Shown here in pieces: positions 1-13,400 of a stretch of DNA of 64,000 nt; position 1 is the first letter of the stretch, and each line of letters begins with the position of its first letter. This DNA comes from Acheta domesticus (Eukaryota; Arthropoda; Insecta; Orthoptera; Gryllidae). The position numbers and the translations under genes were made by a program. A model generated the notes under the pieces. The model was given only the letters and a program-made list of their open reading frames with translations. It did no database searches and was not told where the DNA came from. The stretch lies in the NCBI GenBank assembly GCA_031308135.1, contig JAHLJT010002630.1:94780141-94844140 (forward strand), written 5' to 3'.

Positions 1-1117
1 TGTTAAATCATTTTACTTTCTGTTATACACAGTGTATGTATGTATGTATGTGTGTATTATTCCCGAAGTACCGGAACGTCGTTTTTTCATGTCTGTCGGT
101 GTCTGTACATCTGCTAACATCACTAGTGATCAAACCCAAGATCCCTTATGCGCAAACCCGAAAAGTTAGTCCCAACTTAAAAGATCAGGAAATTACAAGC
201 ACGAGAAAAGAATTTGTTATTTTCTAGCAGCACTAATTTTATTTGCCTCTTCGTGACATGAACTAATTTATAGGAGTTCATTGGCATAAAAGTTTCCCTC
301 CGTTATTCAGTGCTCTGTTTACCCATATTACAGTTCAATTCCGACATGGCATAAATATAATGAGCACGCCTTCCTTCGGAGAGGAAGTGAAGCCTGTAGT
401 CCCATATCGTACGTTTACAACAACAACATGCAAAGAAGTCCAAATTTCGGCGGTACCTTTTATTAACAATGATCAAATTCTTTATTGTAGCTCCATGTGG
501 GGTCTTGATTGATTTACACACGATTACTTTTAGGCCTTGTTTCCAAAAATCACCCTAAATTGTCAAATGTGCAATGGAATGACTTCATATTATTTAAACA
601 CACTGCAAATGCGTGTATATTGTTATGCCACACATTTACTTTTTCTGGAACAGTCTAATTTTGATATTTTTAAAAAAATCGTATGCACCTTTGCGCTAGA
701 AAATGTTCTACGATGCGAAACAAGAACAGAAACAATTTAGCCATTAAATTAATTTTTAAAAAATCATTACGTTTTCTAAATCACCATGGTTATGTAACAA
801 AATTAGGAGGTCAGTTACGAGTACCTATTTTTTTGTTTACAAAAAATACGATTTCAAGGTGTAGGCATTATTGCTTCCTATGACAATGTTCTCCTCCAAG
901 GCTGGGCCTTGTGGGACTGCACTGTCCACCTAGACAGAAGTTCACCGCCTCTGTTAGTTGTTATCCACGGCAAAGGATGTTATTCAACATTGTGTGAATT
1001 CATTAGTTAGAATAGCGATATAAATTCTCTAACAGTAATATTCAACATAACATTTTCTTCATGTAGGGTCGTGCCAAAAGTGCTTCACTGCTAACGCCTC
1101 GGGACATCTCTGATTCT
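1..1117. other. Unassigned AT-rich intergenic DNA
   Basis: Nothing coding or repetitive can be supported here. A short TATG/TGTG microsatellite lies near 33-56. Open frames are under 75 codons, resemble no family and have no coding-like composition. Confidence 0.6.
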
Positions 1118-1375
1118 TTGAAGCAGATTTTAATGAAATGTCATTTTTCTTCTTTTTACTTTAGAACAATGACATTTAGTACAGAAATTAATTTTGTTAT
1201 GACAAAAGGAAATGGCCCATTTTCATACGTCTTTTGTTTTTGCATTTTTCGTCGATTTCGACTAAAAAGTCATTTTACATTTTTCGTAACTTTTAAAGTA
1301 TTTTTCGTAGATTTCATCGATTTCAATATTATTTTAATGCTACTTGCTGTAAATAATATTTACGATGTGTAACAA
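1118..1375 (+). repeat. Dispersed repeat, family B, copy 1
   Basis: The stretch beginning CAGATTTTAATGAAATGTCA and running through TTTAGTACAGAAATTAATTT recurs in reverse orientation near 49420-49520 with many substitutions. A further part of the family, rich in TTTTTCGTAGATTT, corresponds to about 48870-49020. No open frame is conserved between the copies, so this is non-coding repeat DNA, probably part of a non-autonomous transposon. Boundaries are approximate. Confidence 0.55.
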
Positions 1376-4300
1376 ATGTCCTCCCAGAATTCCTGAAAAG
1401 CCTATTCGATTTCTTCGCTCAGAAATAGTAATGTCAGCCATTAAATGTAATCTAAGGTTCCTGTGACGCCTATCAGCGCCATTGTCGGTTCAGCCAATTC
1501 CGGGATAACTAAAGACAGAAATTTCGTGGTAAAGAGCAGTCCAAACTAAAACTGAGGGAGCTCAGTGTACTTGAACGAAAGGAAGAAACCTCGATTACGT
1601 AAGTAACGTATCCATCAACTTGAGTTGTTCATGCCAAAATGTTTTTGATCACATTTTTTACGTCATTTGTCTTTGCTTTTAGGGCATTTTAAAAACATTT
1701 TATGACTATTTTATTGAACATTTGTGGCGATGTTTTAGGTCAACAAAATCCGCTCCTACGGATCATTACATATCTTCATAGAAATGAAGGAAACTTTAAT
1801 GAATATGAAAAGATTAATCAACATTATCAACCTTAGCTTTCGACCACAAAGTATGTAGGTAGGTAACGCGGTAATCATACTGAAAGCTGCTTTAATTTGG
1901 GGAAATGTGGCGGCCGAAAGTAACGGGCGTGAGAGTTGTTTAGTGCCCATTCGAAGCCCATTTCATAATATCTCCGGGGAAACAACGCCGTCGGAATGGG
2001 CGAGTGCGTATTGCCCCCGCCACCAGAGCGCGTGTCAGTGGGGCCGCTGCAACTTCCACGCTCCAAGACTCGCTTCAGAGCTGCGCGCAGAATTTCGTTT
2101 CGGGAGGAGCTCCACAATGAAACTTTAACATCGCCACCTTCACCAAAAAGCTCGAATCTACAAAAGAGCAAATTTTAAGGAGAGGAAAATCTCATATCTG
2201 ATTTTATCAGGCGCACGATTGGAAACAACAGCGTGAATGATTTTTTCAAGAAGTTGTTTTGTGCAACATAAAGAAAATAGGAGCTCACCAGATTTCTAAA
2301 GAAAGTAGACGATAAGAACATTCAAAACTATTCTGACGTGGAGTCGTTATGTTTCACATACCTTGTCTTTCGATGCATTTTCATCTCAATGAAAAATGCT
2401 ATCAATATCGATAACATTCAATTGTTTTATATTCTCTATACATCTTAATTAAATTTACTTAACGATTCCAACTGTCAAAAATATAGCTGAACATTAAGAT
2501 TAATGTTTTGGGAGAGTGGGAAGGAATTTATCTCTTAGACCTTCCCCAGCTACGTCCTTGCAGGCACTATACAATTAAAGACGTCTTTAAGGAAGTTTGT
2601 ATTTCTTGTAGAAACAATAAACTTCAACAAAGCAAATGGTTGTTTCAAATCTTCAATTATCAACATACGCCAATAAGAATGTATTGCTCGAAAAGCCGAT
2701 TTCAAAAGCGATGTGTCGTAAATTTTGTGATGAATGGACGCCATTAATGTACACAACAACATCGTAAATCATGGGGGGGAAATCTGTACCATTAAGCCCG
2801 AAGTTGCGTAAATACGGACTAAGAATTCAATCAATCGCCGCTGGACACTTTTACTAATAATTTTCAACTCACAAAGTCCATTGTGGGAAACACCCACACC
2901 TTCCTTCACGCTGTCAACCAGAAAAAAAGCCGTAATTAATACAGAAACTTAAACTATTAGATACAGCAATAATGCGAATTTTACATGTATATCATGAATC
3001 CAGATGATTTACTTCTGGGCCGTTCTTCCCCACACCACACATTACAAAGCCATTCATTCATTTATTGCATTACTGATCCGATAGATGTTTTGAGGCCAGT
3101 TTGAACCCCCTGCGAGCTTTTTGACGCGCGAGTATTCCAATGTCGCTCGTCATGTTGACAAACAGGCTCAGGGCTGCCAATAGGAAAACTGGAGTACACT
3201 TTCATTTCCAAGCGGTTTGCTGCGGCAAAAAATGTTCTCTGTAACAAGCTTATTCTTGTTAAGTAAGGAAAAGTTAATTTTCGAACCTGGTTACATTATT
3301 CAGTTTGCGAGGGAGCAGATACGAGGACATTAACAACGCCTCAAAATAACTATTTACAAATTATTTGAAACTATTGTGGCACCACGATATGAGTAACGTT
3401 GTCACTATGTTACAAACAGTCTGAACTTCTGTCACAACAGGATACATCCATTCTAAATGTTCTATTGGGCAATACGGAAATCCGGGGGAATTCTTATCAA
3501 TCAAGCCATTTATCCACAGAATATTTCCCTGACACTTCGTGTTTCTATCACATTTCTAAAAGTGTGAGTGAGAGTGGGTGAAGTCTAAGAGAAAGTATGT
3601 TTCTCTATTACTAACGTAATCAGTTGTAATACATCACCTGAAGAGAAGAAAGTTTCTTTGGCATTGCAGACAAAGAAATCATTGTTTGGGTTCCACTTCC
3701 AACGTCGCACACATTTTGTTGCACATCGTATCAATCTTCGTTTCTCTAACAAAGCTATCAGGATCTCGAATTACAATAGGAGTTGAAAAATACAACGGAT
3801 AAGGGTTAAGAGAGTGGCATGGGAATTAAGAACTTTTCTCAATTTCGAAATGAATGGAAACTATCGTAGATATCATAGTTGAGAATCTCAGAGAAAAGTG
3901 TCCTTTAATTTCCTTCTCTTGGCCGCGAATTCCCAGGTAAATCGCCTAAGCAATAACTCTACATTAACATCTTACACTGGGGATAGTGATTCTTGTGAGG
4001 GTCGTTAACGCTCTTGCTCTTTTATCGATTCATAAAAGCTCTTGTTCACATACAAATTAAGCAAAGCACATTCGTAAGAGTACTAAGCGCTGCTGTAACA
4101 AATCTTGTTCACGTCTGAGGTCACGTAAATACTGGAGCACTAATGAAGTTTATATTTTTCTCTAACAGTTTAGGTTATGTTATATTTACTTCTCATTCAG
4201 AATGTGTCAGATCGATAATTGCAATGTGTTTACGTTGTCACCGCCTGCCTGATCTACTTGGGGGATATGAGCAGCTGTCGAGTGGCACCATAGGTAAGAT

Positions 4301-4424
4301 GTGTGGAGTACACTGTGAGAAACGTATCATTTTAGCTACAGCTCTACCGCTTAAACTGGGTACGGCTGTTTCAAGGCAGTTGTCATGCCTTACTTGCCTC
4401 ACTCTTTCTCAAGTAGCGTATCGC
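1376..4424. other. Unassigned intergenic DNA with one GC-richer patch
   Basis: No recognised gene or repeat. The patch at about 1905-2130 is GC-richer and open in several overlapping frames on both strands, which is what base composition alone gives. No conserved domain is visible. Confidence 0.5.
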
Positions 4425-5005
4425 GAGGCCCATAGGTTCATCTCGATCCGACTCCCCACACCCAGGTAGCCCGTAGGTCATCTCATCTCGATCAGATTCC
4501 TTCCTACACCAAGGTAGCCGTAAGTCTGTCTTGATCGGATTCCATCCTGTAGCAATGCAACCCGTAGGTCCATCTCGATCGGATTCCTTCCTATACCAAG
4601 ATAGCCCGTAGGTCATCTCTATCAGATTCCTTCCTATACCAAGGTAGCCGCAAGTCTGTCTTCATCGGATTCCAGCCTTAGCAATGCAACCCGTAGGTCC
4701 ATCTCGATCGGATTCCTTCCTATACCAAGGTAGCCCATAGGTCATCTCTATCAGATTCCTTCCTATACCAAGGTAGCCGTAAATCTGTCTTCATCGGATT
4801 CCATCCTGTAGCAATGAAACCCGTAAGGTCCATCTCGATCGGATTCCTTCCTATACCAAGGTAGCCTGTGGGTCCGTCTCTATCAGATTCCTTCCTATAC
4901 CAAGGTAGCCGTAAGTATATCACGACCGGTTTCCATCTTATATGCAGGACCATCTCGATCGGATTCTTTCCCATACCAAAGTAGCCCTTAGATCCATCTC
5001 AGCAC
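4425..5005. repeat. 130-bp tandem array built from three ~43-bp subunits
   Basis: The unit starting TAGCCCGTAGGTCATCTC occurs near 4467, 4602, 4731 and 4862, a spacing of 129-135 bp. Each unit contains three diverged ~42-44 bp subunits sharing ATCGGATTCCTTCCTATACC. This is a higher-order repeat: the subunit was amplified first and then the trimer. Minus-strand open frames of about 77 and 84 codons encode repeats such as ESDRDGPTG, but breaks and the lack of any family resemblance argue against a protein. Confidence 0.85.
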
Positions 5006-6444
5006 TTCCTTTGAATTTACCGGGTATGTAATGATGAATGATATTAATTATTTTATAAACTACACCTGGAGCTACGAAACGGCTATTCGTATCCGCGTAG
5101 TCGCAATACTATCAACATTTCGAGACCGTGTGAGGTGTGAGATAGAAGCGGGCATCATCCTAACACCAGGACTTCAGGATGAATGTAGGGACATATCGGT
5201 CAAAGAAGGACCGCTGTTTAAGGTACTCTTTCCGCTTCCAATCGATTGAAGGAAACAGCACAATCGTCCATTATCTCTAGAATTCTCTTTCAGTTTGTGC
5301 TAGGTCTCGATACACTTGCTTAGCTGGGTCCGAATTCGAACTTTCAGTTGAGCACTCGCAACCTACTCTTACTGCATACAATTAAACAATTGCAAAAATG
5401 TGGAATTTCTAAGTTTCCAAAATTTCGTGATAACGAAAGAATAAGGCATTTTGAAGCCTTGAAGGTGCTAAAAATTCTCCTGCAGTAACCCACTGTCAGA
5501 ATTATTTAAGGCGAGGCATTTCATACAGAAAATAAATCCCAACTTGTTCCTTGTAATATTAGCAAAAAAATAATTCCTTTGTCATTTTGAGCTCGGAAGC
5601 ATGGATTCCTGTAAACAGTTTTTTATTTCGTAATTTTCCAATTGCGTCGCCGACTTTGTTACCGGAACTAAGGGAGCATTTCCAAGTCTGAAGGTTCTGC
5701 TGTAGACTCGGGAGGTCATTTGCGTCATTGAGAGCAGTGAGTGCACTGCAATTCTGACGGCCGGCTGTCGGGCTACGGTTTTGACATCGTAGCGTCGGTC
5801 GTGATAGCAAGGACGCACTCAACACAGGGCTGTGGTAATAAGGACCCAAATTACTGTCATTTCACACGTTTCCGTTTCTCCTCGTTTGTATCCGTAAAAA
5901 GTAGGTTTTTTTATTCGACAATACTTGGATACATCCTCAGCGTGCCGATTCAATTAAGGCACAACCTTCTAGAGGTTATTCAAGAAGAGAAAAGTATAAG
6001 GAATTGTTGTACAATAACGAAGAGTTTCTCGGCAAAACGACACCGGAAATATTTGTTCGTCTAATAGAGAAGACGTATGCTTTTACTGCAGGAAATGACT
6101 AGCTGAGCGTATGCGAACATTTAGCATTCTTTAAATCAATGGTTTGTAAGTGATATATGATTAGCTTTATGCTGGAACCCTACTTGGGACTTTTTACAGT
6201 GTGCATGTGGAGGTAACCCTAAAAAAATGTAACAGAACATTAAAAATATGCCTCGTATTGTAAATAACAGCATAGAAAGCAAAGCGGTGTCCATCACGGG
6301 ACACGTACTCGTACATCTGATTTTTCGAGTCACAGAAGCATCATTTTCGAGTAATCACGATAGTATTGGGTGTTGCGTGTGCACCACGCATAATAATATG
6401 TGAACGTGTTCATATTTGGTCTGAAATCTGACGTAGCTACAATA
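5006..6444. other. Unassigned intergenic DNA
   Basis: No gene, RNA or repeat could be recognised. Open frames here overlap one another on both strands and lack family features. Confidence 0.5.
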
Positions 6445-6473
6445 TTGCTGGATGAGGGTTCCTCATCCAGCAA
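6445..6473. repeat. Perfect 13-bp hairpin
   Basis: TTGCTGGATGAGG is followed by a 3-nt loop GTT and then its exact reverse complement. It may be a foldback remnant or a replication-induced palindrome. The stem is too short for a typical microRNA precursor. Confidence 0.75.
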
Positions 6474-6869
6474 CAGCACACTTACGGGATTTTGTAACCA
6501 CGGTTTCTCGTAAACGCAACAAAACCGTCATTTTGCTTATCATATTACCGTATGCAGAGGGGATACGTCAGATTACTTGCGGTCCGCTGGTCTCGTGAAG
6601 TAGATAAGATCACTTGCGCTCTGTCGGCCACATAAGCCGATGCGGATCTGAAAACAGTGGATCGTTTTGTTGGGGGGCCCATCATAGATGTTTGTTAAAT
6701 AATAAACCTTTGTTATTATATTGGATACTAGGAAAACCCGGCAGACGTTGTTCTGCCCTTCATCTCCCTCTTTCCCCTCCCATCACCCTCTCACAGCCCC
6801 TCCTTCCTTCACCCATTCGCTGTCTCTGCCGCTCTCTGTCCTTCTCATTCACATTTAATTGCAGATTCT

Positions 6870-7275
6870 GCACATATCTGAGCGGGTGAGGTAATATCTG
6901 GAAGCGCCGACCAGCAAAACTGTAATAGAATGTTCAAAAAGGTTTCATCCTGTAGGTTACGGTGTGAGAAACGATTCTTTGAGGCCTTCTGCCTCAAAAT
7001 TTTAGTTTTTAATGACATAGAACGCATCGTTTAGGAGTTATTTAACGATATAGATTCAATAGGCTGCCGAATGTGTTGCGGGTTGCATTTTAACGTAAAT
7101 ATTTAGTTTTGTTCTGCTGCGTCATGCAGTGGAGTTACAACAGATTTAACAGCACATAAACCGTCTCGGTGAAAATATATGTGGAAGTGCCAACTTTCAT
7201 GGAGATTGGTCTCACGGTGTCGGAGTTTAGCTCTTATATATATTATTTTTGTAGTCTATACATGGAATTAAAGAT
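6870..7275 (+). mobile_element. LINE 3'-end-like dispersed repeat, family C, copy 1
   Basis: The stretch containing TGTGAGAAACGATTCTTTGA, TTAGTTTTTAATGACATAGA and GAGTTATTTAACGATATA recurs at 39515-39690. Downstream, the wording 'aactttcatggagattggtc ... cggagttt' resembles RTE-type non-LTR retrotransposon 3' untranslated ends, which is a family inference. No coding sequence of the parent element is present. The segment at 6715-6865 upstream is pyrimidine-rich. Confidence 0.5.
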
Positions 7276-7383
7276 TATTATTATTATTTAAATAATTACA
7301 TAAGTGTGATATAAATAAATATTTAAATCAGATAGAATTCAATTTTGCCAAATAGAAGTTAACGAACGAAAACTCTAGGCCTT

Positions 7384-7432
7384 TTGGGGGGGGGGCATGG
7401 CCCCCATGCCCCCCCCCCTGTATTCGCCACTG
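7384..7432. repeat. Poly-G/poly-C hairpin with a transposon-like end
   Basis: A run of G, then CATGG, then CCATG and a run of C form a near-perfect palindrome. It is followed by TGTATTCGCCACTG, whose reverse complement starts CAGTGGCGAATACAGGGG, a form seen at ends of some hAT-type elements. No partner end was found nearby. Confidence 0.4.
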
Positions 7433-7800
7433 ATGAGAGCGCCTGCCGTCGTGACAGGTAGCTCAGCGAGCGCCTCTCGAGCGTCTGCGCGCCTCCTCTA
7501 TTGACCTTTGCAGACCTTCGTCCAGATGGACCGCGCGGGCCGGGCCGTGCAGGGGCAGGGGCGGGGCAGGGCGCGCTGGCAAGGAGCGGCAGGGGTGGGA
7601 CAGAGGAGAGAGAGAGAGGGAGAGAGGCGCCGGGACGCAACGCCACCAATCGATAGGGCGCCCCGTCGCCAGTACCCCCACTCCCGCTCCCGCTCCCGCT
7701 CCGCTCTGCTCCCAGCGCCTTCCCATCACTCGGCGCTCCTTGCGTCTTCATCTGGCGTCTTAGGCAGCACCGCGAGACAGGTAGGTTCCCTACATCCCCT
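7433..7800. promoter_or_regulatory. GC-rich, CpG-rich island
   Basis: The region is dense in CpG and G/C runs in an AT-rich surrounding and is open in several frames on both strands. It ends with CGAGACAGGTAGGTTC near 7769-7785, which contains a donor-like CAG/GTAGGT on the plus strand. An unmethylated promoter with a first exon is possible. No TATA box or downstream exon could be tied to it. Confidence 0.3.
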
Positions 7801-8261
7801 CTATTAATAATGCGTTAAATAAAATACAAATTCGAGGTATTGAATAGGGATTACTGTAGTTCTGGAGTTAACTCCACAATATATTGCACAGTTCAAGATG
7901 AACTCCGTTACTACTATTTTTATGTTGAACGGGATTTTACCCAGTAGAAAACAATATTAGGAAATAAAAGGAAAATTTCACATTTAAATATTTAAAACAG
8001 GGCTTTCTAACCCACTGCTTCTTAAGTTGCTAGTTGTAAGGATTAAGAAACTTACTTTCAATAACCCAATAATAGAGACTATTTTAGATCAAGACATGAT
8101 TAAATCCTGTTCTAGATCTAATATTAGAAATTATTTCACTGTTCATTCTATAACTTTAACACTTGAATTATTTTAACTACATAACTGTTTTTATTCAGTT
8201 ATAAATTCTTATTTTGCCCAATATTTTGAACACTTTTAGTCCACATCTATCTATTCTTGTC

Positions 8262-8475
8262 ACGATTGTAGGGGCTGATTACAGTGGGCACTTTTCCGTG
8301 CAATGTCCATATATCTGATGATGTGTGACGATGAGAAAGCTTACTTTTCAGGTCTAGAAGACCAAAATTCGCCGTGGGAATGTTTAAGTGCTACTCACAC
8401 GCACCCCTTAACCCATGGCCGCAAGGCTGGCAGGCCTTCGTCCCGTCAGAGGCAGCTGTGGCAGTACAGACAGAA
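8262..8475 (+). mobile_element. tRNA-derived SINE family 3, body fragment
   Basis: The stretch with TGTGTGACGATGAGAAAG, TCAGGTCTAGAAGACCA and CCCTTAACCCATGGCCGC matches, in the same order, the reverse complement of 36190-36390 and part of 37185-37330. The tRNA-like head is missing or too diverged to see here. It is non-coding. Confidence 0.65.
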
Positions 8476-8489
8476 GACAGACCACGGGT

Positions 8490-10480
8490 ATTCGTCTTCC
8501 TCTAGGCTTTTAGAGATCACTGCAAAGAAAGTACGCTCCCTCTTCCCCCTCTAACGTTCGAAGAATGACTTCTTGTACCATTTCCAAAACACAATCGCCC
8601 TCCCTCATCTAGCCTCTCCGCTCCCCTCACCTTTCCTCCATTCGCTCCCTTTATGTTCCGGCTTCTTAGAGATCCCTGCAAAGGCAAGTGTGGTCCAGCC
8701 TACATGCAAAATATGGCATCTACATCTGTGTGCAAACGGTGTAAGTGGTTAACCCTCCAGCGGGCGCGCCCCATCAGTTCCCGCCAGCAGGCGCGTGCGG
8801 CACTCGGTACCGCATTAAACTGCTCCGATTTTCGCGTCAATAGTTGTTAGTTGTTTTTTTTAATTTACAGTAATAGTTTGTCAGGGAATGTGAATGAAGC
8901 ATTCTTTTAATTATGTTTTTATAGAGTTTATTTCATAATAATTAAGTAACTACCACAAGAAATTAGAATATTTTTAAGAATTGGATCCATCACTTCCTCC
9001 CTCCAAATTTTGGCACGTGTTACATGTCGGGGAATGAAAACGGGGCAAACATGCCTTCTAACGTTTTCTTCGGAAACAACGTATCTAAATTTGAATTAGT
9101 AGTTTGTACTCCAAAATCTGTGTCACAAATCTCAATAACAAAACTGCAGTAAGAATTCTAATGGATAAAATTCGCAATTATTATACTTACGTGACAAAGC
9201 GCTTGCGGTACCGCAACCGTACCGTTGTGCCACAAACGTTGCAGAGTTCCGATTACTAATGAATTATGGTCAACCGAGTGTCAAAAATCGTGATTTGAGT
9301 TTCATCTAGTTGAAAATATAATGAACGAAGAATAACTATGAGGTCAGTAGTGCGACATCCATTATTTATACGAAATCAACAAAAATGTAAGAATGCGGCA
9401 CTGAGTGCCGCTACGCGCCTGCCGGAGGGTTCAAGCAAAATTTCCTATTTTTCAGGGCACGATTTTTAATGTATCTCATTTCCAATGGCACTAATGATAT
9501 CGACTTCGTAATGGTGAGACGTTGCAAACATTGGGGTAGGTTTTTCTGTACTCCATTGTTGTTTTACAAAATCCCAATTTCACATTTCACATTTGCGCGG
9601 AAATCGCTGATTTATTCTTATTTCTGTCGGCTTTCCCTCAATCTCCCTTGCATCCTTCAGCCGCATAGGCGACTTCAAGACAAGTTGCAGCTCGCTTGCA
9701 AACGAGCACTTTTTATTCCTCTATTCTTATTCCCTTCGTCTTCATGCTTCTTCACACCATCAGATATGATTGTAAAACAGGTACATTCAAGGTTCTTGAA
9801 AACGAATATCAGTTATTCCTGTATTCCGCTTCACTATAATTCGATTTCTCCCATCCTCTCTCGTTACTTTACAGATATAGATAAACAGCATAATAGCAGG
9901 TTGCTTGCAATCGTGTATCTCTTATTTCTATTCTCTTCATTTTTTTCTCCTCACTTAATTGCTTCTTCTATCCAATAGATATGACTGCAAAACAGGTTTA
10001 TTCCAGATTGCTTGCAATCATGTATCTCTTATTTCTGTAACCATCTTCTAGTCATCTGTTTTTTTTCTTTCTTTCCTCCTTTCCTTGCTTCTTCACACCA
10101 TCAGAGATTACTGCAAAATAAGTATATTCCGTTTTTTTGGCAAACAAGTATTTCTTTTCTCCATATTCATCTTCCTCAGAATTTGGTTTTATCCCATCCT
10201 CTCCGCATTTCTTCGCGAAGCCTGAGAGAGAGCTGCACGATATATGTTGGGGCTTACTTGCAAACGAGTATCTCTTATATCTACATTCATCTTTCCTTTG
10301 TCTGCTTTTCCCTCCATCCTTTCTTTGATTCTTTCCGCCGCAACAGATAGCATACGCACCTTCATTAACACAAGTGTTTCAACCTGCTTGCAAACGAGTT
10401 TCTCTCATCTCTGAATTCAGAGTTCTTTTCTTCCGATTTTCTTCATCTCCTCAGGCCAGAATTAACAGCAGGTTAGATAT
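8490..10480 (+). repeat. Decayed 100-130 bp array of pyrimidine-rich, splice-like units
   Basis: A motif like GCTTGCAAACGAGTATCTC recurs at about 9694, 9792, 9903, 10010, 10137, 10257 and 10386. Between the copies lie long C/T tracts ending in CAG, a short segment such as ATATGACTGCAAAACAG, and then GTACATT or GTTTATT. Two related units lie near 8500-8530 and 8655-8690. The order of polypyrimidine tract, CAG, about 17 nt and CAG/GT is what an acceptor-microexon-donor cassette looks like, though a plain decayed satellite explains the repetition equally well. A 169-codon plus-strand open frame (9469-9978) crosses the units and is probably incidental. Confidence 0.6.
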
Positions 10481-13400
10481 GCCATAAGTCTCTTTATTCT
10501 AATCTACGAAGCCAATGCTTGTGATAGTTCAATCATAAGTACGTTACTTTTAATTTTTCAAATTACATTATTTTAATATTTATCACTTTGAAGCATCTTG
10601 ATATTTAGTTTGCTAATTTATTTTCTTACCTCTTATGTTATACCCTAAGGATATTTGTAATTCGGAAAGTTCTTCACCTTACATATTAAACGATATGATA
10701 ACAATACCAAACCATCGTGGACAAATTATTTATGTCGACATTTGTACTCTCAACCTTATATTCTCACATCATTTACGCCACCTTTTCTTTTTTGATTATA
10801 AATTTATTGCCTGTTTCACTTTATATACCCTATTAGTACTCATTTTCTTTTTCACACTTCCTTCCCGTTCGTCGGCGTTTTTATTTCTCCTCTTCGTTTG
10901 CTTTCTTTTTGTCGTTTTTTCACTAGTTTTATTCTTTTTCTCACTTCTTGTTATTTTTCCTCTTGGCCATTCCCTCTCTTCTGCTTCTCAAGTGAAATCG
11001 CGTGTTACCTGTAAGATACAACTTTTTACACAACAATAAATCTGTAACATTCAAAGTTTGGCGTGAAGTTTGTCAAAACATTTGCAGGTTGAAATAACAT
11101 TCTTGTTTTAAGAACGGAGATGTACACACAAGTGTAAACGTAATTAGATATTCGAACCTGACTACAATTCTCACTACAACTGGGATTCCCTTAAATAGTT
11201 GCTACAGCAAAATACTACTCTATACTATATACTATAAAAACTCAATACTCGTACAATCACTAAAATATGTTTTCTGTTCTCGAATAGGATCCTCCGCTTT
11301 CTCCATATCCCAAGATGATTCTTTAATTGGCCCCGTCTTCAGTAGGGCAAACTGGGTTGCGGATAATGTAGAAAATGCCTGGTTTGACATTAACGACATG
11401 ACTAGATCACGAACCCTGGCGTTGAGCTTCAAAAGAACGTACGTTGCCTCAACTTGCCACGATCGATTCCTCCAATACCTAACAGTCCATTAAAAAATCA
11501 CGCCATTCGAAAACTGAACTTTTTTGTAAAGCCTCCCTTTTCTCCCTCCAGACTCCATCCTCCCTGCCTCCAGACGAACGTTGTATATACAACTCCCTCT
11601 ACAGAAATATCAAAATTACTTCATTAACAGTCGAGTGATTTTATTCATTAGCTGGATCCGTACGAAGATGGACTCTGTAAATCATTGTTTTAAAAGTGAA
11701 AATAACATCATATTGGAACCTGACTTTCAACGGTCAGACGCTGAACTGTGCGTTACAGCAATATAGACCCAGCATTGTACATGGTAAAAAATACTGTTGA
11801 GAATTTATTAAAAAACATTAACATTTGTTAGATCCGTGCACATTTATTGCACAGAATATAAAATAGTCGATTTATAGTTATCAAGATCTTGTTCCAATTA
11901 TTGCTTTATGTATGAAGCTTCTGAGAAAAGTACAGCTTTTAAATCTCTCTATGAGATACCACAAGAAAACAGGAGAGAAGTAAGAAGTTTCATCGAACAG
12001 TCCACATTAGCAACGTGTCTGATGTACACACAAGAAAATCATAACGGTCATAACCTCAATATCACACAATCAACTATGAAACTGGGAGTGAGAGATGGGC
12101 GGGAATATGCAAGCAACTGTTTTGTGAATCATCTGTCTGAGCTCGGTGAAGCAACTCCAGATAAGACAACCTGCTCGTGACACTAAGTTCTACCAAACAA
12201 TTTCCCTGGGAATTACAGCCAGTAAAGTCTCTTCACAGTGATGCCTTGCTGGTGAGAGAGAGAGCAACAAAAATTATGTTGGGAGCACGAGTTGCAGCTT
12301 GTAAAAAGTAAACTGCGTAATTGACACAATCATAACAGATGCTGGGAGTGTTGTCTCCTTCATTTGTTTCCCAGTGATCTGGATGCTACCAACATAAACG
12401 CAATTTTTAATAGGTGGCCAGGACTTGACTCAGTGCGGACTTTCCTGGCGCACTATACTAATATCTCCAAACGACGGTTTGGAGCTGTGCGCTGTTTTGT
12501 GCGTTCCTGAACAGCAATGCTATGGAGTTCAGGTGCCCACATCAATAATCTCAACTTGTGTAATTATTTCGAAACGTAACTTTATTTTCATAAAGCGCCC
12601 GAAAAACCAGATTTTACGTGAAAAGGGGCCGTTTTTGCGGGTAATGTGTGTGTGATACTCAATGTGCGTCCGCTGAGTTCTACATAGTACAATCTACAAA
12701 ACTTTCACTTTCTCGTCTTAAATCTGGTTGCTGCAACCCAGGGGCCGCAGAATTTTCACATTCTGTGAAATATTTTCTTTTATATTAACCCTCTCGTTTG
12801 TTCTCGACACAATCGTCTCCCCCATACTTAAAAAACGAATCTTTTGACTGAACCCTAAGATATGCCAACCACAATTCCCCCATCCGACTGGATTTCAAAA
12901 GATACAACGAAATTCCTCTGCTTACATCGAGGTACAAAAAAAAGAGTCCTTAATACTTGTTGTTTCCACAGTTTCTTCGGAGATTTCCCCCTTCAATCCT
13001 ATTATCACTCTGTCATCTTGCACTTTCCACTGTGACAGCCATCCTATGAATGAGATACTATGCCCTTCGCTGCATGGAGAAATCTTCGTCTGCGGATTTT
13101 ATGTCTCTCTTCCAGCTTGTTCGTCTTGCCTATGTCTTTTTCTTCCCCAGTTCACACGCCCGCCACTACCTATGAAGAAAATAGTTGGCTGCCTAAGACG
13201 AAAACCTTGAAAGAGCGATATTTCAGCACTTCGTCCATGTAAAATCCACCACATTAAAGATTATTTTTTTCCTTTCATTTTTATGAAGTGTTAATTAATT
13301 TTCTTTGAAAATTCTTCAAAACACTACTATTGTCCTTGACAAGCAGTGAATGTAGTTTTTCGAAGCACAAGCTTATAATATAATACTGTCACTAATGCTG

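Noticed and set aside
4383..4974. Repeat protein encoded by the 130-bp array on the minus strand
   Set aside because: The frame breaks between units, unit length is not constant modulo 3 and no start or exon context is present.
9469..9978. 169-codon frame as a gene
   Set aside because: It runs through the decayed repeat units without regard to them and is S/F/L-rich from pyrimidine bias.
10635..11039. Hydrophobic 134-codon frame suggesting membrane protein
   Set aside because: T-rich DNA gives F/L-rich strings; there is no topology pattern or conserved motif.
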